The position numbers and the translations under genes are program-made. The notes beneath the pieces were generated by a model that searched no databases, was not told the origin of the DNA, and worked only from the letters and a program-made list of their open reading frames with translations. This document shows, in pieces, positions 24,009 through 32,571 of a stretch of DNA of 64,000 nt. Source of the stretch: Pseudacidovorax intermedius (GTDB lineage Bacteria; Pseudomonadota; Gammaproteobacteria; Burkholderiales; Burkholderiaceae_C); assembly GCF_003350475.1 (NCBI RefSeq), contig NZ_QQAV01000001.1, forward strand, positions 612,836-676,835, read 5' to 3'. How positions within the stretch are numbered: position 1 is the first letter of the stretch; every line of letters begins with the position of its first letter.

Positions 24009-24668
24009 ATGCCGAAATTGGTAGTTGCCATCGATGGCGTCGTGCTGAAGGAAGTGCCCCTGCTCAAGGAACGCACCACGCTCGGCCGGCGCCCCTACAA
24101 CGACATCGTCATCGACAACCTCGCCATCAGTGGCGAGCACGCGGTGCTGCACAAGATCGGCAGCAGCGTGTACCTCGAGGACCTGGACAGCACCAACGGC
24201 ACCTACGTCAACTCGCGGGCCATCCGCAAGCAGGTGCTGGAGCACAACGACCTGATCGAGGTCGGCAAGTACAAGATCCGCTACCTGCAGACGGCGGAGA
24301 TCGACGAAGGCGCGCACCTGCGCATGACCGCCACCGCACCGCTGCACGACTCGCAGCCCATGCCGTTGACCGAGGGCGAGACGGTGCCGGCGGCGCTGGA
24401 AGGCGGCAGCGGTGCGCAGGCCTGCATTCGCATCCTCAGCGGATCGGCGGCGGGCCACGAGATCGTGCTGCGCAAGGTGGTGACCACCATCGGCAAGCCC
24501 GGCGTGGCGGTGGCGGCCGTCACCCGTCGCCTGCAGGGCTATGTGGTGGCGCCGGTGGACGGCAGCGCCACGCTCAATGGCGAGACGCTCCAGCCGCGCG
24601 CGGCGGCCCTGCAGGACGGCGACATCCTGGAGCTGGGCGGCACCCGCATGCAGTTCGTGCTGGGCTGA
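24009..24668 (+). CDS. FHA-domain protein
   Basis: A 219-residue protein. The N-terminal half is a forkhead-associated domain that binds phosphothreonine: TLGRRPYNDIVIDNLAISGEHAVL and DLDSTNGTYVN carry the conserved Gly-Arg, Ser-x-x-His and Asn-Gly. The C-terminal half (VVTTIGKPGVAVAAVTRRLQGYVVAP) looks like a second, degenerate FHA fold. The ATG at 24009 has AGGAG 8 nt upstream; a GTG at 24000 is less likely. It lies between the phosphatase and the adenylate cyclase and probably links protein phosphorylation to cyclase activity. Confidence 0.88.
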   Translation: MPKLVVAIDGVVLKEVPLLKERTTLGRRPYNDIVIDNLAISGEHAVLHKIGSSVYLEDLDSTNGTYVNSRAIRKQVLEHNDLIEVGKYKIRYLQTAEIDEGAHLRMTATAPLHDSQPMPLTEGETVPAALEGGSGAQACIRILSGSAAGHEIVLRKVVTTIGKPGVAVAAVTRRLQGYVVAPVDGSATLNGETLQPRAAALQDGDILELGGTRMQFVLG

Positions 24669-24699
24669 GGGCCCGGACGTCAGGGCACCGAGCCACGGC

Positions 24700-26856
24700 A
24701 TGGGACTGGGAAGGCTGTTGCGCGGCCTTCGAGGCCATGGCTGGCGCATCGCGATCACCCTGCTGCCCCTCCTCGGCGGGCTGGCCCACACGGCGGGGCT
24801 GCTGCATCTGCCTGGCGTGGATCGGCTCGATGCCCAGTTGCAGGACGCCCGGCTGCGCTGGCACGCCCCACGCGGTATCGACCCCCGCATCGTCATCGTC
24901 GACATCGACGAGGCCAGCCTGAAGGCCTTCGGCCAGTGGCCCTGGAGCCGCGCGCGACTGGCCCGCCTGACTCAGGAACTGACGCAGCGCCAGCTGGTGC
25001 GCGTTCTGGCCTTCGACATGGTGTTCGCGGAAGTCGACCGCACCAGCGGACCGGCGCTGGTGCAGGCATTGGGCAGCGGCCGCTGGCCGGCCGAGCCGGG
25101 CTTCGACGCCGAACTCGCCCGCCGCGCGTCGGCCATCGACCCTGACGGCGAATTCGCGCGGGCGCTGGCCGCGGCGCCCGGCCGGGTGGTGCTGGGCGTT
25201 CATTTCGATGGCGAGGCCGGCGCCCCGGACAACCCGTCCGCCGTGCCCAACGTGCAACCGCCAGCGCCGCTTCTGCCCGCCGACGCACTGGGGCCGGATG
25301 CCGCCCGGATTCCGGCTTGGCCCACGCTGGTCGCGAGCCTGCCCGGCCGGACGACGGGCGCCCGGCCGGGCTTCATCAACGTCGTCTTCCAACCCGGCCA
25401 GGACGGGGTGGTGCGCACCGTGCCGCTGCTGGCGCGGCTGGACACCGCGCCGGGCGGCTATTACGAGTCGCTGGCCCTGGCCACCTTCCGGGCCGCCACC
25501 GGCAGCGCGCCACCGGTGCTGCGGCTCGCCACGGCGCCGGGTGCGTCCCCGCGGCTCGTCGCCCTGGGGATGCAGACCGCCAGCGGCCGCCTGGATGTGC
25601 CGGTGGGCACCGACGGCGGCCTCGTCGTCCCCTACCGCCGCCCAGGGGAGGACGCGGGGCCGCGGTTTCGCTATGTCTCGGCCCGCGACGTACTGGAAGG
25701 CCGCCTGCCGCCTGCGGCCTTGCAGGACCGCATCGTCCTGGTCGGCGCCAGCGCCGCCGGCCTGCAGGACCTGCGGGCCACACCCATCGCCGCGGCCCTG
25801 CCGGGGGTGGAAGTGCATGCCCATGTGCTCTCCGGCCTGCTCGACGGGCGCCTGCCGCATGTGCCCGACTACGCACCGGGCTATGCCTGGGCCAGCCTGG
25901 TCGTGATCGGCCTGCTGCTGGTCCTGGGCGTGACCCGGCGCTCGGCCGCCGCCGGCTTCGCCATCGGGCTGGGGGCCTGCGGCGGGCTGCTGCTGCTCAA
26001 TGACCTGCTCTACCGCCATGGCGGCCTGGTGCTGCCCCAGGCCGCCGCGCTGCTGGCCGGCGCCGCGGGACTGCTGCTGAGCATGAGCTGGGGCTACTTC
26101 GTGGAAAGCCGCAAGCGCCGGGGACTGATGCGCCTGTTCGGCGCCTATGTCCCGCCGCAGCTGGTGGACGACATGGCCCGCGAGCCGCACCGCTACAGCA
26201 TGCGGGCCGAAAGCCGGGTGCTCACCATCATGTTCTGCGACATGCGGGGCTTCACCCACCTGGCCGAGCACATGGCGCCCACGACCTTGCAGGCCCTGCT
26301 GCACGAGGTCTTCACCCGCTTCACCGAGATCGTCAACCGGCATGGCGGCACCGTCGACAAATACATGGGCGACTGCCTCATGGCCTTCTGGGGCGCACCG
26401 GTCGCGCAGGCCGACCATGCCGCGCGGGCGGTGCATGCCGCGCAGGACATCGTCGCCGCGCTGCCCGCGCTCAATGCGCAGCACGAGGCGGCTGGCCTGC
26501 CCACGGTGGCCATCGGCATCGGCCTCAACACCGGGCCGGTGGTGGTCGGCAACATGGGCTCGGCACTGCGCCGCAGCTACACCGTGATCGGCGACGCCGT
26601 GAACCTCGCCGCGCGGCTGGAAGGCCTGTGCACGCCCCATGGCGTACCCATCGTCGTCGGCGAGAACACCCGCGCGCTGATGCCGGATGCGCCCTGGCGC
26701 GAGCTGGGCGAGGTGCAGGTGCGCGGGCGCCAGCGGGGCGTGCGCATCTACACGCCCGAAGGGCCCGCGCCGGCCATGCCGCCTGCCGCCGCTCCGGTGC
26801 ACCGGGGGCACCCTGGGGGCCCTCGCCCACCGGCGCCGGCCAGAACTGCAAATTAG
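24700..26856 (+). CDS. CHASE2-domain class III adenylate cyclase
   Basis: A 718-residue membrane protein. After one N-terminal helix (ITLLPLLGGLAHTAGLLHL) comes an extracytoplasmic CHASE2 sensor domain (residues ~30-380; IVIVDIDEASLKAFGQWPWSRARLARL), then about three helices (~395-475) and a cytoplasmic cyclase domain (~510-690). The catalytic domain has both metal Asp residues (MFCDMRGFT and YMGDCL), the purine-specifying Lys and Asp of adenylate cyclases (VDKYMGD, VIGDAVN) and the transition-state Asn and Arg (NLAARLEG), so it should be an active cAMP producer. It follows the FHA gene by 31 bp. Confidence 0.93.
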   Translation: MGLGRLLRGLRGHGWRIAITLLPLLGGLAHTAGLLHLPGVDRLDAQLQDARLRWHAPRGIDPRIVIVDIDEASLKAFGQWPWSRARLARLTQELTQRQLVRVLAFDMVFAEVDRTSGPALVQALGSGRWPAEPGFDAELARRASAIDPDGEFARALAAAPGRVVLGVHFDGEAGAPDNPSAVPNVQPPAPLLPADALGPDAARIPAWPTLVASLPGRTTGARPGFINVVFQPGQDGVVRTVPLLARLDTAPGGYYESLALATFRAATGSAPPVLRLATAPGASPRLVALGMQTASGRLDVPVGTDGGLVVPYRRPGEDAGPRFRYVSARDVLEGRLPPAALQDRIVLVGASAAGLQDLRATPIAAALPGVEVHAHVLSGLLDGRLPHVPDYAPGYAWASLVVIGLLLVLGVTRRSAAAGFAIGLGACGGLLLLNDLLYRHGGLVLPQAAALLAGAAGLLLSMSWGYFVESRKRRGLMRLFGAYVPPQLVDDMAREPHRYSMRAESRVLTIMFCDMRGFTHLAEHMAPTTLQALLHEVFTRFTEIVNRHGGTVDKYMGDCLMAFWGAPVAQADHAARAVHAAQDIVAALPALNAQHEAAGLPTVAIGIGLNTGPVVVGNMGSALRRSYTVIGDAVNLAARLEGLCTPHGVPIVVGENTRALMPDAPWRELGEVQVRGRQRGVRIYTPEGPAPAMPPAAAPVHRGHPGGPRPPAPARTAN

Positions 26857-27027
26857 TGACAACCGATCCTGTGCGGCCCCGACGAACAGGCATACTCGCG
26901 CCCCGGCGCGGCGTGACGGAAGTCCTTTGCGCCGCAGCAACGACGCCTTAGCCTGCACTGTCCGCGGGCGAGCCGGCCTGCCGCGGTGCCCGCCCGGCTC
27001 CATCGCCTCCTTTATTCAGAGCTCTTC

Positions 27028-27861
27028 ATGAACAGCCTGCAGGTGCGTGTTCTGGGCTGCTCCGGCGCCATCGCCCGGGGCGCACGGACCACCTCCTTCC
27101 TGATCGACGACGACCTCCTGGTCGATGCCGGCACCGGCGTCGGCGACCTGTCCCTGGAAGAGATGGCGCAGATCGACGACGTGGTGCTGACCCATTCGCA
27201 CCTGGACCACATCGCGGCCCTTCCCCTGATGGTGGACGCGGTTGCCAGCCTGCGCCGCCGGCCGCTGCGGGTGCACGGGCTCCGCGCCACGCTGCAGGTG
27301 CTGCGGGCGCATGTGTTCAACAACCTGGTCTGGCCGGATTTCACCGCCCTGCCCAGCAGCGATGCGCCGCTGGTCCACTTCGTCGAGTTCGACGTCGGCC
27401 AGAGCCTGATGCTCGGCCGGCGCGCGCCCAAGGTGGTGGAGGTGCTGCCCGCCGTGCACACCGTGCCCGCCTGCGGCTTCGCCGTGCGGCGCGCGGACGG
27501 CCATTCGCACTGGGTCTACAGCGGCGACACCGAACGCAACAAGCCCTTCTGGCGCCGGATCAACCAGATGGACGTGGGCGCCCTCGTGATCGAGACCGCC
27601 TTCAGCACGCGCGAGCGCCAGCTTGCCGAACGCAGCCTGCACCTGTCGCCCCCCACTTTGGTGGAAGAACTGGCGCAGATGTCCCCCATGGCCCGCTACC
27701 CCGTCTACGTGACGCACACCAAGCCGGCCGCGGCCACCGAGATCATGGCCGAGGTCAACGCCCTGGTGGGCCAGTTGCGGCTGTGGGACCGGATCGAGCT
27801 GCGATGGCTGGAGGCGGGGCAGACCATCGAGGTGCACGGCGCGGGGCATCCGCGCGGCTGA
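27028..27861 (+). CDS. 3',5'-cyclic-nucleotide phosphodiesterase, metallo-beta-lactamase fold (class II)
   Basis: A 277-residue hydrolase with the zinc motif [18 protein letters not shown], and later [13 protein letters not shown] and [14 protein letters not shown] with the other metal ligands (His, Asp), as in class II phosphodiesterases such as CpdP/PDE1. It should hydrolyse cAMP and so oppose the adenylate cyclase encoded 171 bp upstream on the same strand. The ATG at 27028 gives a standard N-terminus ([16 protein letters not shown]). The pilA regulatory region follows directly. Confidence 0.85.
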   Translation: MNSLQVRVLGCSGAIARGARTTSFLIDDDLLVDAGTGVGDLSLEEMAQIDDVVLTHSHLDHIAALPLMVDAVASLRRRPLRVHGLRATLQVLRAHVFNNLVWPDFTALPSSDAPLVHFVEFDVGQSLMLGRRAPKVVEVLPAVHTVPACGFAVRRADGHSHWVYSGDTERNKPFWRRINQMDVGALVIETAFSTRERQLAERSLHLSPPTLVEELAQMSPMARYPVYVTHTKPAAATEIMAEVNALVGQLRLWDRIELRWLEAGQTIEVHGAGHPRG

Positions 27862-27907
27862 GGCTTGCAGGACCGGCCTGCGCGGGAGCGTGCGGGGCGA
27901 CCAAAGC

Positions 27908-27972
27908 TGTCACCGCGAGTGACTCTGACGTTTTTGTCACTCGGAAACAGTTGTTTACAAACAAGAAGTGTC
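27908..27972. promoter_or_regulatory. Repeated GTCAC/GTGAC sites upstream of pilA (possible PilR enhancer)
   Basis: GTCAC at 27909-27913, GTGAC at 27919-27923, GTCAC at 27936-27940 and GTGTC at 27968-27972 form direct and inverted repeats, with a TTGTTTACAAACAA palindrome at 27951-27964 between them. They lie 55-120 bp upstream of a -24/-12 promoter, the usual location of an enhancer for a sigma-54 activator. PilR of Pseudomonas recognises TGTC-containing repeats upstream of pilA; assignment to PilR is inference. Confidence 0.5.
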
Positions 27973-28026
27973 AGATCGTGTGGCCTAAGTGTGAACTTTT
28001 GGGCGCATTCGACGCCAGCCGCCGCA

Positions 28027-28042
28027 TGGCACGCGGTCTGCA
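28027..28042 (+). promoter_or_regulatory. Sigma-54 (-24/-12) promoter of pilA
   Basis: TGGCACGCGGTCTGCA matches the RpoN consensus TGGCACG-N4-TTGCA with a single mismatch and has the required GG-N10-GC spacing (GG 28028-28029, GC 28040-28041). The start of transcription should be near 28053, giving a leader of about 45 nt to the pilA ATG. pilA genes are typically RpoN/PilR-dependent. Confidence 0.8.
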
Positions 28043-28097
28043 AAGAGAAGGCACGACCGGGGCAGTACCCGGACCGCTTTCAACCTGGAGTCTGACC

Positions 28098-28562
28098 ATG
28101 AACCGTCGCACCATCGCCCGCACCGCCCAGAAGGGCTTCACCCTTATCGAACTGATGATCGTCGTGGCGATCATCGGCATCCTGGCGGCCGTCGCGTTGC
28201 CCGCCTACCAGGACTACACCGTGCGTGCACGGGTGTCGGAAGCCCTGGTGATGGCGTCGGCTGCGAAGAGCGGCGTTGCGGAAAATGCCGCCAATGGTGC
28301 TTCCACGCTGTCTTTGGGCGTGACGACAATCGCCTCCAGTGCTGCTACCAGCAACGTTTCCGAACTGACCGTCGACGGCACGACAGGCAAGATCACTGTC
28401 GTGACGACAGCACGTGCCGGTGCCGTCAGCCTGACGCTCACGCCCTCGTCCGCCTCCGCCGCGCTGTCCGCTGGCACCCTCCCCACCACGCCGATCTCGT
28501 GGAAGTGCGCAGTTTCCACTGCGGACAACAACAAGTACGTGCCTTCCGAGTGCCGCGTCTAA
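28098..28562 (+). CDS. pilA: Type IV major pilin PilA (type IVa)
   Basis: The 154-residue prepilin has a short leader ([13 protein letters not shown]) ending in Gly, then [20 protein letters not shown], the exact type IVa signature with Glu5, cleaved and N-methylated by PilD at Gly-Phe. The C-terminal part is Ser/Thr/Ala-rich and ends with a two-Cys loop ([20 protein letters not shown]), the expected disulfide D-loop. The Ser/Thr-rich stretch offers many O-glycosylation sites, which fits the two membrane glycosylation-type enzymes encoded directly downstream. Expression should be sigma-54-dependent. Base composition already falls below that of the upstream genes. Confidence 0.96.
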   Translation: MNRRTIARTAQKGFTLIELMIVVAIIGILAAVALPAYQDYTVRARVSEALVMASAAKSGVAENAANGASTLSLGVTTIASSAATSNVSELTVDGTTGKITVVTTARAGAVSLTLTPSSASAALSAGTLPTTPISWKCAVSTADNNKYVPSECRV

Positions 28563-28581
28563 GCGCCTCGCTTGCCAACAA

Positions 28582-28609
28582 AGGCCGTTTCGACGGCCTT
28601 TTTTATTTT
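28582..28609 (+). terminator. Intrinsic terminator after pilA
   Basis: GGCCGT-ttcg-ACGGCC followed by TTTTTTATTTT. It begins about 20 bp after the pilA stop and ends only about 6 bp before the ATG of the next gene, so the downstream gene must depend on read-through or on processing of a longer transcript. Confidence 0.85.
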
Positions 28610-28614
28610 CTACG

Positions 28615-30636
28615 ATGCGGCCTGTCTCTAAAAAGATCCATGCCGGAACATTGTTGTTCCTGCTTCTTTCGACAATTTTCTGGACCCTGATCGCAGGCAA
28701 GGACCTGAATTTCGATTTCAGGAACTATCATCTTTATTCTGCATATTCTTTCCTGCATGACAGGCTGGAGAAGGATTATTTTCCCGCAGCAGTCAGCGGT
28801 TATCTCAATCCGCTCGCGGAAGTCCCTATCTACGCGATGATCATGGCCCAGTGGGATGACAGGCTTGTTGCCATCTTCATTGCCCTGTCCCATTTTCCGG
28901 TATTCTTCTTCATCTGGAAAATCGCCGAACTCGTCACGGCAGACAGCCGGATCGATCGCTCCTTTGCGTGTGCTGCGGCCACCATTCTGGCCTTCCTGTC
29001 ACCAATCCAGCTGACCACCCTCAGCAATTCTTTTGCTGATCCCGCAGCAGGCCTTTTTACCGTCATCGGCATTTATCTGGTTTTGAATTTCGGCGCAAAC
29101 GCAAGCTTGCGCCTCATTCTTTTGGCCGGCGTCATGTTCGGTGTCGGTGCCGGACTGAAGCTTACCAATCTCATATTGGTTCCAGGCGCTTTTGTGGCCT
29201 TGCTGTTCCGGCCTGGACATGCCAGTTGCAAACTGAAAGCTCTTGCGGTGCTTGCTGCAGGCTGCCTCCTTGGATTCCTCATTACCAATGGGTGGTGGGC
29301 AGCAAAACTCTACGCACACTTCGGAAACCCGATTTTTCCGCTCTACAACAGTCTGTTCAAGTCCCCCGACTTCATTCAGAGCGATTTCTCGGATCGTCGA
29401 ATGCTCAGCTACGGAGGGTGGACATGGCTCGTCCTGCCATTCTCGATGCTCCGTAGCGGCACAATGATCTATTCTGAAAACTCAGCGCCCGATCTACGTC
29501 CGTTTTTTCTGGTGCTGAGTTTTGTCGGTGCAGCCGTCTTCATGGCGGCTAGAAAAATAAAAAGAAACTGGAGCGAAGGAGCTGTCGCAATCAAACCCGA
29601 CGCACCTAAAGCGCGCAGGCTCCTATGGGTGTATTTTCTAGTCTCCTATTTCCTCTGGGGCACGATGAGCGGAATCGGCAGATATGCCTACGTGCTCTGG
29701 CTCTTGGTCGGCCCCCTCCTGCTGGGAATGATGGCCGCTTACTGGCCTCAATCGCTGACCCGCATTACGCTGGGCGTTGCTGTGGCCCTCCAGGTCGTCG
29801 TCTTGGCCTTGAACGGCAACCTCTATTGGTCCGCCCATTACTGGAATGGAAAATGGGTGGATCTGGAGATTCCCGAGCCTCTGAAGAACGAACCAGCCAC
29901 GTATCTGCTCCATGGGGTGCAGAGCAATTCCTTCATTGCACCCTATCTCCATCCGGATTCACGATTCTCGAATTTCACAGGCCAATACGTCCAGCCCGTG
30001 GGAAGCCGGATGAGCGAGAAAATGAAGCAGTTTTTGAGCGATACAACGCATCCGATCCGTCTAGTTTTCGAAACAAATTATAAATCGGGTTACAACGCCT
30101 TGGCTCTTTCTCCGGGGACCCGCGAAGAGCTGGACAGCTTTCTCTCCGGCTACGGCTTGCGCGTCAGCAATATGGAGTGCAAGACGATCCTACTTAAAGG
30201 AAGTCCGCTCGGAAAAACACTGGCGGGCGTGGGCTGGGTACCTCCGACGCCGCAGCAGAAGGACGAAAATATTGCTGCAGTGATGTGGGTTTGTGACCTG
30301 GAGCGTCTGCCAGAACTGGAACTGCAAGAGGCGCTCAAAAAATACGACGCGATCGACAGGGTATTCGATAGCATAGAGGATTCGTGTGGATCCGCGCTCG
30401 CGCCTCATCGAATCCAGACCGTCCGGTCCCTGAATGGATGGTTCAGAAACTATTTCAACACGATCACCGTGCTCATGGTCAATGATGACGATATCTTCAT
30501 TCATCCCAACCTGTCCATGTTGACATTTCCCATGGGAAAATTGAGCGAGTGGAACAAGCACCCCATCGAGTGCCCCGACATCATGAAAAAGATGAGGGAA
30601 ACCGATTTTGTATTTACCCCGCCCGTGCACCGGTGA
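28615..30636 (+). CDS. Polytopic membrane protein, GT-C-like, candidate pilin glycosyltransferase
   Basis: A 673-residue protein with about 11-12 predicted membrane helices in residues 11-400 and a soluble C-terminal domain of ~250 residues. After the first helix comes an acidic loop, GKDLNFDFRNYHLYSAYSF (28-46), then GYLNPLAEVPIYAM; an acidic first extracytoplasmic loop is the catalytic hallmark of GT-C polyprenyl-phosphate-sugar transferases. I recall this NYH/NPL-type family only as uncharacterised bacterial membrane proteins. GC content is visibly lower (roughly 50-55%) than the ~70% around it, suggesting acquisition. No Shine-Dalgarno precedes the ATG, which lies just after the pilA terminator. 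Its end overlaps the possible TTG start of the PglL-like gene. Position suggests a role in pilin modification; direct evidence is lacking. Confidence 0.6.
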   Translation: MRPVSKKIHAGTLLFLLLSTIFWTLIAGKDLNFDFRNYHLYSAYSFLHDRLEKDYFPAAVSGYLNPLAEVPIYAMIMAQWDDRLVAIFIALSHFPVFFFIWKIAELVTADSRIDRSFACAAATILAFLSPIQLTTLSNSFADPAAGLFTVIGIYLVLNFGANASLRLILLAGVMFGVGAGLKLTNLILVPGAFVALLFRPGHASCKLKALAVLAAGCLLGFLITNGWWAAKLYAHFGNPIFPLYNSLFKSPDFIQSDFSDRRMLSYGGWTWLVLPFSMLRSGTMIYSENSAPDLRPFFLVLSFVGAAVFMAARKIKRNWSEGAVAIKPDAPKARRLLWVYFLVSYFLWGTMSGIGRYAYVLWLLVGPLLLGMMAAYWPQSLTRITLGVAVALQVVVLALNGNLYWSAHYWNGKWVDLEIPEPLKNEPATYLLHGVQSNSFIAPYLHPDSRFSNFTGQYVQPVGSRMSEKMKQFLSDTTHPIRLVFETNYKSGYNALALSPGTREELDSFLSGYGLRVSNMECKTILLKGSPLGKTLAGVGWVPPTPQQKDENIAAVMWVCDLERLPELELQEALKKYDAIDRVFDSIEDSCGSALAPHRIQTVRSLNGWFRNYFNTITVLMVNDDDIFIHPNLSMLTFPMGKLSEWNKHPIECPDIMKKMRETDFVFTPPVHR

Positions 30637-30637
30637 A

Positions 30638-32449
30638 GTGAATTTCGCATCGCTGGGACGTACACCGTTCAGCAGCGGAGGGCCATCGCGCAACGGCCTT
30701 GTGGCGATCTTGCCGGCGGCCGGTTTTCTATTGAATATCGGCGCCGGTCCCCGCCCATCGGCCGCACCTCAGCTGGCTGTCTGGCTGTGCATTGGCGTTC
30801 TGCTTATTCTGTGGTCGCCGAAATCTGCAAGCGCGCGGATCTGGGTTTGGTTGACATTGAGCATCCTGACGATCATCGCCAGATCTGGACTGAACGCCAC
30901 CGTCTGGTTGCCGCCCACCCTGGCCATTGGCCTCCTCGGGGCCGCAGCGTCCATCGGCGCGGGCACCGCCACGACAGACCCGTCGGATATAGCCCCCGGG
31001 CAACAAAGGGCGTTCGCACACGGCCTGCTCCTCGCGGCGTGCCTAAGCGCCGCCGCAGGCCTCCTCCAGTACCACGGCCTCGCCACCCCGCTGCGCCCCT
31101 GGGTCGCCGTCCCCATGGAACCCATCGGCATGGCCTACGGCAACCTGCGCCAGCGCAACCAGTTCGCCACGCTGCTGAGCATGGGCCTTGTGGCCTTGCT
31201 CTGGGCGCATGGCCGGGCGGGCGCCCGGGGCCGGCGTGGCCTGCTGGCCGCAGGTGCCTTGCTCATCGCGGGCCTGGCCGCCTCGACATCGCGCACGGGA
31301 CTGCTCCAACTGGGGGTCATCGCCACCGGGGCCGGGTGGATGGCCTGGCGCGAACGCCGGCCGGTCGAACCCGGTTCCGCGGTGCCAGGAGGCAACCTGA
31401 TGCGGCCGCTGCTGCCGCACCCCGGCTGGTTCCTGGGCGCCCTGGCGCTCTACGCCCTGCTGTCCTGGGCGCTCCCCTGGTCGGCCGTCATGGTCGCGTC
31501 GTTCCGGGCAGGCGGCGAGAGCGCCGGGGCCGACTTCCAGGGCATGCTCACCCGGCTGCGCGAAGGCGCGCCGCTCGGCCACAGCCGCTGGCTGCTGTGG
31601 CACAACGTGCTGTGGCTGATCGCTCAGCGGCCCTGGACGGGCTGGGGCTGGGGCCAGCTCAGCCTCGCGCACTACCTGGCCGAATACCCGGGCCCGCGCT
31701 TCGTCGAGATCCTGGACAACGCCCACAACCTGCCGCTGCATCTGGCGGTGGAGCTCGGCATTCCGGCCGCGGTGCTGATCTGCGGCGCTTTTGTGTGGAT
31801 GGTGGTGGCGGCCCGGCCCTGGCAGGAGCGCGATCCCGCCCAGCTGATGGCCTGGGGCGTGCTGGCCATGATCGTGCTGCACAGCCTGGTCGAATATCCG
31901 CTGTGGTACGGGCCCTTCCAGCTCGTGTTCGGGCTGTGCCTGGGCATGCTCTGGCCCGGCCGCAGGCGCGCCTGTGACGTGCCGCACGACGCCGGCGCCG
32001 CGTCGATTGCCGTCCTGCAGCGCCAGGCCGCCCGCGCGCGGTGGGCGGCCCGCCTCACGGCGGCGGCCCTGCTCGCCGTCGTCGCCTACGCGGGCTGGAG
32101 CTACGTGCGCGTCAGCCAGCCCTTCCTTCCGGCGGCAGAGCGGCTCGCCGGCTGGCGTGACGATCCGCTCGCGCCGCTGGATCCGGACGGCCGGGACTGG
32201 CTCTTCGCCCGGCAGGCGCGCTTCGCGGAACTGGCGCTGACGCCCCTGACGCCCCAGACGGCCGCGCGCGTGCATGCACTCGCCCAGGCCACGCTGGCCT
32301 TCTCGCCGGAGCCAAGGGTGGTGGTCAAGCTGATCGACAGCGCGCGCCTGCTGGGGCTGGAGCAGGAGGCGCAGTTCCACCTGGAGCGCCTGCGCGTGGT
32401 CTATCCCGAAGCCTACGCGCGCTGGCTGGCCGGAAAGCCGCCCGTCTAG
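30638..32449 (+). CDS. PglL-type O-oligosaccharyltransferase / Wzy_C ligase family
   Basis: A ~603-residue polytopic membrane protein. The segment [24 protein letters not shown] is the PglL_A motif, and [21 protein letters not shown] is the Wzy_C/WaaL periplasmic-loop motif with the conserved His. The C-terminal tail ([36 protein letters not shown]) resembles the PglL C-terminal domain. Such enzymes transfer lipid-linked glycans to Ser/Thr of pilins and other periplasmic proteins. Start is uncertain: GTG at 30638 is used here; a TTG at 30608 would overlap the preceding gene. Base composition changes from low GC in the first ~400 bp to ~70% afterwards, so the 5' end may mark a transfer boundary. 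Confidence 0.82.
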   Translation: MNFASLGRTPFSSGGPSRNGLVAILPAAGFLLNIGAGPRPSAAPQLAVWLCIGVLLILWSPKSASARIWVWLTLSILTIIARSGLNATVWLPPTLAIGLLGAAASIGAGTATTDPSDIAPGQQRAFAHGLLLAACLSAAAGLLQYHGLATPLRPWVAVPMEPIGMAYGNLRQRNQFATLLSMGLVALLWAHGRAGARGRRGLLAAGALLIAGLAASTSRTGLLQLGVIATGAGWMAWRERRPVEPGSAVPGGNLMRPLLPHPGWFLGALALYALLSWALPWSAVMVASFRAGGESAGADFQGMLTRLREGAPLGHSRWLLWHNVLWLIAQRPWTGWGWGQLSLAHYLAEYPGPRFVEILDNAHNLPLHLAVELGIPAAVLICGAFVWMVVAARPWQERDPAQLMAWGVLAMIVLHSLVEYPLWYGPFQLVFGLCLGMLWPGRRRACDVPHDAGAASIAVLQRQAARARWAARLTAAALLAVVAYAGWSYVRVSQPFLPAAERLAGWRDDPLAPLDPDGRDWLFARQARFAELALTPLTPQTAARVHALAQATLAFSPEPRVVVKLIDSARLLGLEQEAQFHLERLRVVYPEAYARWLAGKPPV

Positions 32450-32571
32450 CCCGGCACGCGCCGCCAAGGCCAGGCGGCCGGTCAGCCGGACCGGCGTCGA
32501 CCGCCGCGGCGACGGCCTCCACCGAGCCCCCGCCCGCGCAGCGCCCACCGCGGCCAAGGGACAATCGCCGG

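Noticed and set aside
24574-27003. An 809-codon open frame on the minus strand opposite the adenylate cyclase
   Set aside because: Its sequence is His/Gln/Gly/Arg-rich low-complexity material typical of antisense frames in 70% GC DNA, while the plus strand encodes clear CHASE2 and cyclase domains.
28098-28562. Group I pilin with C-terminal Ser glycosylation (TfpO system)
   Set aside because: The pilin ends in Glu-Cys-Arg-Val, not Ser, so the classical TfpO acceptor is missing. Glycosylation, if any, should be elsewhere in the Ser/Thr-rich part.
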